DNA of 10,783 bases from Mesorhizobium sp. (GTDB taxonomy: Bacteria; Pseudomonadota; Alphaproteobacteria; Rhizobiales; Rhizobiaceae). This document shows, piece by piece, positions 5,830 to 10,783 of this stretch (positions are counted from its first letter, which is position 1; each line of letters starts with the position of its first letter). Both the position numbers and the translations under genes were made by a program. The stretch lies in contig JAUYMV010000129.1 in assembly GCA_030698645.1 (NCBI GenBank), forward strand, positions 1 through 10,783, given 5' to 3'. A model generated the notes under the pieces. The model did no database searches. It was not told where the DNA came from and was given only the letters and a program-made list of their open reading frames with translations.

Positions 5830-8235
5830 ATGAACCAGATCCAGGACATCCTGAAGACCATGGACTACGGCCCGGCCCCCGAGGACGACAGCATCGCGCG
5901 CGACTGGCTGAAGCGCCACAAGGGCCGCTTCGGCCATGTCATCGGCGGCAGGTTCACGAGCGTCGCCGGGGCGACCTTCGAGGTGCCCAACCCGGCCAAT
6001 GGCGAGATCCTCGCCGAGGTGGCGATCGCCGGAAAGAAGGAGGTCGACGCCGCGGTCAAGGCGGCATCCTCGGCGCTTTCCCCATGGGCGAAACTCCCGG
6101 GCAATGAGCGCGCGCGCCATCTCTATGCGATCGCGCGCGGCGTCCAGAAGCACGCGCGGCTGCTCGCCGTGCTGGAGACGCTCGACAACGGCAAGCCGAT
6201 CCGCGAGACGCGCGACATCGACATCCCGCTCGTCGTCCGCCATTTCTATCACCATGCCGGCTGGGCGGAGCTGCGCGACGAGAGCTTTCCCGGCCATCAG
6301 CCGCTCGGCGTCTGCGGCCAGATCATCCCGTGGAACTTCCCGCTCCTGATGCTCGCCTGGAAGATCGCGCCGGCGCTCGCCGCCGGCTGCACCGTGGTGC
6401 TGAAGCCGGCCGAGCACACGCCGCTGACCGCCTTCGCCTTCGCTGAGATCTGCCACGAGGCCGGCCTGCCCTTAGGCGTCGTCAACATCGTCAATGGCGG
6501 CGGAGAGACCGGGGCGCTGATTGCCGGCCATCCCGGCATCGCCAAGCTCGCCTTCACCGGCTCGACCGAGGTCGGCCGCATCCTGCGCCGCCAGACGGCC
6601 GGGTCTGGCAAGAAACTGTCGCTCGAACTCGGCGGAAAATCGCCCATCATCGTCTTCGCCGACGCCGATCTCGATGCCGCCGTCGAAGGCGTCGTCGACG
6701 CCATCTGGTTCAACCAGGGCGAGGTCTGCTGCGCCGGTTCGCGCGCGCTGGTCCAGGAAGGCATCGCCGAGAAGTTCCACGCCAAGCTGCGCGCGCGCAT
6801 GGAAAAGCTGCGCGTCGGCGATCCGCTCGACAAGTCGACCGACATCGGCGCCGTCGTGGCCCCGGTGCAGATCGCGCAGATCGCCGCGCGCGTGAAGGCC
6901 GGCGTCGCCGATGGAGCGACGATGTTCCAGCCGAGCTGGGCCGACGCGGTGACGGGCGGCAAGGGCTGCTTCTACCCCCCGACGCTCTTCACCGACGTCG
7001 CGCCCGCCTCGAACCTCGCGCAGGAGGAAATCTTCGGCCCGGTGCTCGTCTCGATGACCTTCCGCACGCCGGGCGAGGCGCTGATGCTCGCCAACAATTC
7101 GCGCTATGGCCTCGCCGCCTCGATCTGGTCGCAGAACCTCGACACCGCCTTCGACGCGGCGCGGAAAGTGAAGGCCGGCGTCGTGTGGATCAACTCGACC
7201 AATCTGTTCGACGCGGCGGTTCCCTTCGGCGGCTACAAGGAAAGCGGCTTCGGCCGCGAGGGCGGCAAGGAAGGCCTGCGCGAATATCTGGTTCCGGCCT
7301 GGCAGAAGAAGGCGAGGTCGGTGGCGGCTTCAAAACCGCTCCCCGCGGCGCTGCCGCTTGGTGACGACGAGGATGCCGCGCCGCGCGCCGGCCTCGACCG
7401 CACGGCCAAGCTCTATATCGGCGGCAAGCAGGCGCGGCCGGATTCGGGCTATTCCTATCCCGTCCACGACCATGCCGGAAAGTTCGTCGCCGACGTGCCG
7501 CTCGGCAACCGCAAGGACATCCGCAACGCCGTGGAGGCGGCGCGCAAGGCGGAGGGCTGGAGCGACATGACCGGCCACGCGCGGGCGCAAGTGCTCTACT
7601 TCCTGGCCGAAAACCTAGAGGTGAGGGCGGACGAGTTCGCGCGTCGCGTGCGCCAGGCGACCGGCGTCTCCGCGAAGGCCGCCGCGCGCGAGGTTTCCGC
7701 CTCGGTCGCCCGCATCATGTATTATGCCGCCTGGGCCGACAAATATGACGGCGCCGCGCGTGCGCCGCAGGGCCGGATGCTGTCCATGGTGCTAAACGAG
7801 CCCTGGGAGGTGATGGCGATCTCCTGCCCGGACGAGGCGCCGTTGCTCTCCTTCGTCTCCCTCGTGCTGCCGGCGCTCGCCATGGGCAACCGCGTCGTCG
7901 CGACGCCGTCGCCCGGCCAGCCGCTGTCGGCCCTCGATCTCTATCAGGTGCTCGACACGTCGGACGTTCCGGGCGGCGCGGTGAACATCGTCACCGGCGA
8001 CCGCGACCAGCTGGCCTCGGTGATGGCGAAACATGACGACATCGCCGCGCACTGGTATTTCGGCTCGGCCGAAGGCAGCGCGGCCATCGAGAAGGAGTCG
8101 GCCGGAAACCTGAAGGCGGTCTGGGCCAGCCAGGGTCTCGCCCGCGACTGGTTCGATCCGATGCAGGGCCAGGGCGAGGAGTTCCTGTTCCACGCCGTGC
8201 GTTTCAAGAGCATCTGGACGCCGTTCGGCGTATGA
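5830..8235 (+). CDS. Double-domain aldehyde dehydrogenase, ALDH16-like (active domain plus pseudo-ALDH domain)
   Basis: An NAD(P)-dependent aldehyde dehydrogenase of 801 residues, nearly twice the usual 500. The N-terminal domain (about residues 20-490) is complete: N169 in IPWNFP, GSTEVG, the general base E266 in LELGGKSP, the nucleophile C300 in NQGEVCCAGSR and the late EEIFGPV and PFGGYKESGFGRE motifs. Numbering is close to human ALDH2 (N169, E268, C302). After a linker, a second ALDH-like domain begins at about residue 527 (LYIGGKQARPDSG) and ends at 801. It has CPDEAPLL (C666) where PWNFP would be and no GQxC nucleophile or LELGG motif, so it is probably catalytically dead. This architecture matches ALDH16, known with a non-catalytic C-terminal domain in animals and bacteria. 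It starts one base after the deoC stop. Its place directly after the acetaldehyde-producing aldolase suggests oxidation of acetaldehyde to acetate; substrate is inferred. The gene reads through without frame breaks. Confidence 0.92.
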   Translation: MNQIQDILKTMDYGPAPEDDSIARDWLKRHKGRFGHVIGGRFTSVAGATFEVPNPANGEILAEVAIAGKKEVDAAVKAASSALSPWAKLPGNERARHLYAIARGVQKHARLLAVLETLDNGKPIRETRDIDIPLVVRHFYHHAGWAELRDESFPGHQPLGVCGQIIPWNFPLLMLAWKIAPALAAGCTVVLKPAEHTPLTAFAFAEICHEAGLPLGVVNIVNGGGETGALIAGHPGIAKLAFTGSTEVGRILRRQTAGSGKKLSLELGGKSPIIVFADADLDAAVEGVVDAIWFNQGEVCCAGSRALVQEGIAEKFHAKLRARMEKLRVGDPLDKSTDIGAVVAPVQIAQIAARVKAGVADGATMFQPSWADAVTGGKGCFYPPTLFTDVAPASNLAQEEIFGPVLVSMTFRTPGEALMLANNSRYGLAASIWSQNLDTAFDAARKVKAGVVWINSTNLFDAAVPFGGYKESGFGREGGKEGLREYLVPAWQKKARSVAASKPLPAALPLGDDEDAAPRAGLDRTAKLYIGGKQARPDSGYSYPVHDHAGKFVADVPLGNRKDIRNAVEAARKAEGWSDMTGHARAQVLYFLAENLEVRADEFARRVRQATGVSAKAAAREVSASVARIMYYAAWADKYDGAARAPQGRMLSMVLNEPWEVMAISCPDEAPLLSFVSLVLPALAMGNRVVATPSPGQPLSALDLYQVLDTSDVPGGAVNIVTGDRDQLASVMAKHDDIAAHWYFGSAEGSAAIEKESAGNLKAVWASQGLARDWFDPMQGQGEEFLFHAVRFKSIWTPFGV

Positions 8236-8304
8236 GTGGCAGATGCAAGACATTTCCGAATGCCGCCCGCCTCTGGCCTGCCTGACCCGGAGCAGGAGGC
8301 GCTG
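8236..8304 (+). other. Short intergenic spacer before deoA
   Basis: The only sizeable gap inside the operon (69 bases). It has no obvious promoter or hairpin. The frame of deoA is open through it, with a GTG at 8236 and an ATG at 8260, so a longer DeoA N-terminus is formally possible, but neither start has a good ribosome binding site. Confidence 0.5.
8294..8299 (+). promoter_or_regulatory. Ribosome binding site deciding the deoA start
   Basis: A perfect AGGAGG five bases before the ATG at 8305. It favours that ATG over the upstream in-frame GTG (8236) and ATG (8260). Confidence 0.75.
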
Positions 8305-9615
8305 ATGCTGCCGCAGGAATTCATCCGCCTCAAGCGCGACGGCAAGCCCTTGCCGTCCGCCGCCATCGCCGCCTTCGTTGCCGGCATCACCTCCGGCGCG
8401 GTCACCGAAGGCCAGGTCGCGGCATTCGCGATGGCCGTGTTCTTCAACGGCATGAGCCGCGACGAGGCGGTGGCGCTGACGCTCGCCATGCGCGATTCGG
8501 GCGCCGTGCTCGCCTGGGACCTGCACGGCCCGGTCGTCGACAAGCATTCGACCGGCGGCGTCGGCGACAATGTCTCGCTGATGCTGGCGCCGATCGTCGC
8601 CTCCTGCGGCGCCTACGTGCCGATGATCTCGGGACGCGGCCTCGGCCACACCGGCGGCACGCTGGACAAGATGGACGCCATCCCCGGCTACCGCAGCCAG
8701 CCCGACATCGCGCTGTTCCGCAAGGTGGTGCGCGACGCCGGCTGCGCCATCATCGGCCAGACCGCCGATCTCGCACCCGCCGACAAGCGCGTCTATGCGG
8801 TGCGCGACGTCACCGCGACGGTCGAATCCATTCCGCTCATCACCGCCTCGATCCTGTCCAAGAAACTCGCCGCCGGCCTCGGCGCGCTGGTGCTCGACGT
8901 CAAGGCAGGCACCGGCGCCTTCATGGCGCGCCCGCGCGACGCCTCGGCGCTTGCCAAGAGCCTGGTCGCGGTCGCCAACGGCGCCGGTCTCGCCACCTCG
9001 GCGCTGATCACCGACATGAACGAGCCGCTGGCGTCGGCCGCCGGCAACGCGCTCGAGGTGCAGAACGCCGTCGACTTCCTGACCGGGCACGCGCGGGACC
9101 GCCGGCTGCTGGAGGTCACGCTGGCGCTCGCCGCCGAGATGCTCGTCTCGGCCGGCATGGCGGTCAGCCACAAGGCGGCGCTCGCCCGCGCCGGCGAGGC
9201 GCTGGCCAGCGGCCGCGCGGCGGAGACCTTCGGCCGCATGGTGACAGCCCTCGGCGGGCCGGCCGATTTCGTCGAGAACAGCGGCAAGCATCTCGCCGTG
9301 GCGCCGGTCCAGCGTCCCGTACTCGCAGGCCGCGCCGGCTTCGTCACGTCGATCGCGACACGCGATATCGGACTTGCCGTCGTCACGCTCGGCGGCGGGC
9401 GGACGCGGGCCGAGGACAGGGTCGATCCGGTGGTCGGCATCACGCGCCTGCTGCCGATCGGGGCGGAGGTCCGCCGCGGCGAGCCGCTCGCCCTCGTTCA
9501 CGCGCGCTCCGAGGACGCGTCGGCGGTAGCGGCCGCGGCGATCGGGGACGCCTACGCTGTCGGTGATGCTCGCCCGGCGGCGTCCAAGGCCGTGCTGCGC
9601 CGCGTCGGCGCCTGA
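8305..9615 (+). CDS. deoA: Thymidine phosphorylase
   Basis: Reversible phosphorolysis of thymidine (and deoxyuridine) to base plus 2-deoxyribose-1-phosphate, in the cytoplasm, normally as a dimer. The 436 residues match E. coli DeoA (440) nearly end to end. Visible are the phosphate-binding KHSTGGVGD (K80, H81, S82), [15 protein letters not shown], the base site [20 protein letters not shown] (Y164, R167, S182, K186), [12 protein letters not shown] and the C-terminal [16 protein letters not shown]. These residues sit exactly four positions before E. coli R171, S186 and K190. The domains are the alpha-helical N-terminal, the glycosyltransferase family 3 alpha/beta and the PYNP C-terminal domains. 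I chose the ATG at 8305 because of AGGAGG just upstream and because [13 protein letters not shown] aligns with the E. coli N-terminus. It is the last operon gene here; upp, often next to such genes, does not follow. Its stop faces the convergent protease gene only 14 bases away. Confidence 0.97.
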   Translation: MLPQEFIRLKRDGKPLPSAAIAAFVAGITSGAVTEGQVAAFAMAVFFNGMSRDEAVALTLAMRDSGAVLAWDLHGPVVDKHSTGGVGDNVSLMLAPIVASCGAYVPMISGRGLGHTGGTLDKMDAIPGYRSQPDIALFRKVVRDAGCAIIGQTADLAPADKRVYAVRDVTATVESIPLITASILSKKLAAGLGALVLDVKAGTGAFMARPRDASALAKSLVAVANGAGLATSALITDMNEPLASAAGNALEVQNAVDFLTGHARDRRLLEVTLALAAEMLVSAGMAVSHKAALARAGEALASGRAAETFGRMVTALGGPADFVENSGKHLAVAPVQRPVLAGRAGFVTSIATRDIGLAVVTLGGGRTRAEDRVDPVVGITRLLPIGAEVRRGEPLALVHARSEDASAVAAAAIGDAYAVGDARPAASKAVLRRVGA

Positions 9616-9629
9616 TTCGGATCGGGACC

Positions 9630-10175
9630 CTACTGCTGGAGCAGCAGCACACCGTCCTTGACCTCGAACCTCGCCATCTGCTTCAGCAGGCTCATGCCGA
9701 TCAGCGTCGACGACAACGCGTCGTCCTTCAGCACCACGGCGTCGACGTTCTCGACCCGGATGCGGCCGATTTCGATCGCGTCGATGCGGACGACCGCGGC
9801 CCTGGTCTTGCCGTTCGCGGTGTTCACCTCATGTTTGAAATCGTCCGGCGGCACGATGATGCCGATCCTGCGCGCTGTCGAATTGTTGATGGCGACCAGC
9901 GAGGCGCCGGTATCGATCATGCCGACGGTCCGGCGGCCGTTGAACTTGAGATCGACGCGAAAATGCCCGGCCGCATCGGCGGCGACGCGCACCCTTCGGC
10001 CGGTCACCGACATCTCGGTCGCGGGCGCGGCCGCCACCCTTGTCAGCTCGGCGCTCGCCTGCCCCGCCGGAGCGGGCGCGGCCGCGCGATGGAACATCTC
10101 GGGATACCGCTCATAGGCGATCGGCACCGCCATGGACATGGCGACGACGATCCCGATGAGAATGAAGTTGCGCAT
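9630..10175 (-). CDS. Membrane-anchored clan AA aspartic protease (TIGR02281-like)
   Basis: A 181-residue retropepsin-like protease with one catalytic motif, MIDTGAS (D88); such single-domain enzymes must dimerise to form the active site. The N-terminus NFILIGIVVAMSMAVPIA is one hydrophobic segment acting as signal anchor. It is followed by an Ala/Pro-rich linker (residues about 30-53) and the protease domain (about 56-181), which ends with LIGMSLLKQMARFEVKDGVLLL, the usual ILGMSFL-type closing motif. The active domain therefore should lie in the periplasm. I chose the ATG at 10175 because AAGGGGG sits seven bases before it. An ATG nine codons earlier (10202) lacks a ribosome binding site and would add MLVRQGGRL. 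The gene is high in G+C and faces deoA. This family is common in alphaproteobacteria with no well-established substrate. Family call is firm, function unknown; no link to the nucleoside operon is evident. Confidence 0.88.
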   Translation of the reverse strand: MRNFILIGIVVAMSMAVPIAYERYPEMFHRAAAPAPAGQASAELTRVAAAPATEMSVTGRRVRVAADAAGHFRVDLKFNGRRTVGMIDTGASLVAINNSTARRIGIIVPPDDFKHEVNTANGKTRAAVVRIDAIEIGRIRVENVDAVVLKDDALSSTLIGMSLLKQMARFEVKDGVLLLQQ

Positions 10176-10182
10176 CAATCGG

Positions 10183-10189
10183 CCCCCTT
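10183..10189 (-). promoter_or_regulatory. Ribosome binding site deciding the aspartic protease start
   Basis: On the minus strand this reads AAGGGGG, seven bases before the ATG at 10175. It supports the shorter protein over the start at 10202. Confidence 0.6.
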
Positions 10190-10248
10190 GCCGGACGAGC
10201 ATATCGCCGTCCGGTCACCACCGGCTTAACGACAGGTCGCAATATGCA

Positions 10249-10256
10249 GGGGGGGG
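10249..10256. repeat. Homopolymer of eight G residues
   Basis: An uninterrupted G8 run in the divergent intergenic region between the protease gene and the right-hand gene. Such tracts are prone to slippage. It lies outside both coding regions, so any effect would be on expression; none is shown. Confidence 0.6.
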
Positions 10257-10284
10257 TTGGACCGGTTGGCGCGATATGTGGCGA

Positions 10285-10312
10285 TTGCAATTTGCGCCGC
10301 CGTCACTAGGCT
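10285..10312 (+). promoter_or_regulatory. Candidate sigma-70-type promoter of the right-hand gene
   Basis: TTGCAA (10285-10290), 16 bases, then TAGGCT (10307-10312). The start of the first box with its following TTT resembles the rhizobial TTG-rich -35 element; the -10 is weak. Transcription would begin near 10318-10322, just upstream of the 10358 ATG and its strong ribosome binding site. Inferred from sequence only. Confidence 0.35.
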
Positions 10313-10325
10313 GTCACATGCCTAG
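10306..10325. repeat. Perfect inverted repeat, 6-base arms, 8-base spacer (operator candidate)
   Basis: CTAGGC, then TGTCACAT, then GCCTAG. The arms overlap the proposed -10 box and transcription start, where a repressor would block transcription. CTAG is generally rare in bacteria, which makes two copies 14 bases apart notable. No regulator is identified. Confidence 0.35.
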
Positions 10326-10345
10326 GCGACGGGGCCGCATTGTTC

Positions 10346-10351
10346 GGGGGG
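10346..10351 (+). promoter_or_regulatory. Strong ribosome binding site before the ATG at 10358
   Basis: A G6 run six bases before ATG. The ATG opens only nine codons, in a different frame from the downstream gene, so this signal serves either a leader peptide or a gene whose frame is broken. Confidence 0.45.
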
Positions 10352-10357
10352 ACGATC

Positions 10358-10387
10358 ATGAGGCAGAACGGGTTGGTTCATACGTGA
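10358..10387 (+). CDS. Nine-codon upstream ORF (possible leader peptide or broken start)
   Basis: Encodes MRQNGLVHT and stops at a TGA that overlaps an in-frame GTG of the downstream gene (GTGA, 10384-10387). It has the best ribosome binding site in the region. It may be a leader that couples translation, or the true N-terminus of the next gene separated by a one-base frameshift. Translation is not demonstrated. Confidence 0.3.
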   Translation: MRQNGLVHT

Positions 10388-10783
10388 GGCTTGTGCCTCG
10401 CCGTGGCAGGACGCTTGGTTTCGTCCTGGCAGGGATTGCCCTGCTGGCCGGACTCGCCGTGGCCGGCGTCCTGACTTCTATGGATCGCAGCGCGCCGGAA
10501 ACGACTGCCGCGCCGGACGACGAGGCGCGCCTGCTGGCGGGCAGCCTGGTCAATTTCGACTACCGCGTGGAAAATCCGGGACGTCCGCTCGACGGCGCCG
10601 GCGGCGGTCTCGCCGCCGACGGCGCGGGCATCTACATATCCCGTTCGCAGGTGGGCGCACTGCAGCGCTTCGATATCGTCAGCCGAACCTTCGGCCCGGT
10701 GCGGCTCGGCCTGCCCGAGAACAATTTCCTGCTTCTGCCGGAAAAAACAACGTTCGGCGCCGATTACGACCGCCGGGAGTTCC
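10384..10783 (+). CDS. Unrecognised membrane-anchored or exported protein (3' partial)
   Basis: The frame stays open from before 10384 to the window edge, so the gene continues to the right. The visible part has a basic N-terminus (RLVPRRGRT), a hydrophobic segment LGFVLAGIALLAGLAVAGVL, then a polar stretch rich in Ala, Glu and Thr. A predicted extracytoplasmic region with NFDYRVENPGRPLDG and GGGLAADGAGIYISRS follows. The segment GIYISRSQVGALQRFDIVSR has the feel of a beta-propeller blade, but I do not recognise the family and claim no function. The start is uncertain. GTG at 10384 overlaps the stop of the nine-codon ORF, GTG at 10393 is another option, and ATG at 10318 is in frame but lies inside the inverted repeat and at the proposed transcription start, with no ribosome binding site. 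C/G-ending codons and a plausible signal-anchor support a real gene. It is divergent from the protease gene. Confidence 0.65.
   Translation, partial: MRLVPRRGRTLGFVLAGIALLAGLAVAGVLTSMDRSAPETTAAPDDEARLLAGSLVNFDYRVENPGRPLDGAGGGLAADGAGIYISRSQVGALQRFDIVSRTFGPVRLGLPENNFLLLPEKTTFGADYDRREF

Noticed and set aside
4554..5861. 435-codon minus-strand open frame opposite punA and deoC
   Set aside because: Same antisense shadow pattern, no recognisable motif, and fully overlapped by two secure genes.
7792..9501. 569-codon open frame on the minus strand opposite the aldehyde dehydrogenase and deoA
   Set aside because: Low-complexity translation rich in Arg, Asp, Gly, Ala and His, the usual antisense shadow of high-G+C genes; the plus strand holds well-recognised genes.
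9658..10116. Plus-strand open frame opposite the aspartic protease
   Set aside because: The minus strand encodes a protein with DTGA motif, signal anchor and ribosome binding site; this frame is its complement.
10211..10224. Small hairpin CCGGT-CACC-ACCGG upstream of the protease gene
   Set aside because: Five-base arms in G+C-rich DNA are expected by chance; no T-run and no clear regulatory position.
10318..10320. ATG as start of the right-hand gene
   Set aside because: In frame, but without ribosome binding site, inside the inverted repeat and at the proposed transcription start. Kept only as an alternative.

Overview
The window looks like a chromosomal segment of an alphaproteobacterium, most likely Rhizobiales (Mesorhizobium/Phyllobacteriaceae-like). 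This is inferred from the high G+C, the C/G-ending codons, the tightly overlapping genes and the type of nucleoside operon; no taxonomic marker gene is present.

Left end (1-1366): a type II restriction-modification pair of visibly lower G+C. A beta-class DNA methyltransferase is truncated at its 5' end by the window edge, and a BglII-like restriction endonuclease follows directly. Hand counts give 23/60 G+C for bases 181-240 and 29/60 for 961-1020, against 44/60 for 2221-2280 in the operon. The pair looks horizontally acquired.

Centre (1363-9615): one co-directional nucleoside uptake and catabolism operon. It encodes two inner-membrane permeases of a BMP-type nucleoside ABC transporter (NupP/NupQ, YufP/YufQ-like), cytidine deaminase (cdd), trimeric purine nucleoside phosphorylase, a long-type deoxyribose-phosphate aldolase (deoC), a double-domain aldehyde dehydrogenase of ALDH16 type, and thymidine phosphorylase (deoA). 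Most junctions are ATGA or TGATG overlaps. The logic is import, then deamination, then phosphorolysis to base plus (deoxy)ribose-1-phosphate, then (after a mutase not encoded here) cleavage of deoxyribose-5-phosphate to acetaldehyde and glyceraldehyde-3-phosphate. The aldehyde dehydrogenase plausibly removes the acetaldehyde. The transporter ATPase and substrate-binding lipoprotein, phosphopentomutase and upp are not in the window.

The restriction gene ends in a 4-base overlap with the first permease, so the foreign cassette sits flush against the operon without damaging the permease N-terminus and supplies its ribosome binding site.

Right end (9630-10783): a convergent, membrane-anchored clan AA aspartic protease (TIGR02281-like), then a short divergent intergenic region holding a G8 tract, a candidate promoter and a perfect inverted repeat. 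After it comes the start of a membrane-anchored/exported protein I do not recognise. It runs off the right edge and may be translationally coupled to a 9-codon upstream ORF. I found no tRNA, rRNA, CRISPR array, insertion sequence, clear riboswitch or convincing terminator. No gene-free stretch exceeds 300 bases.
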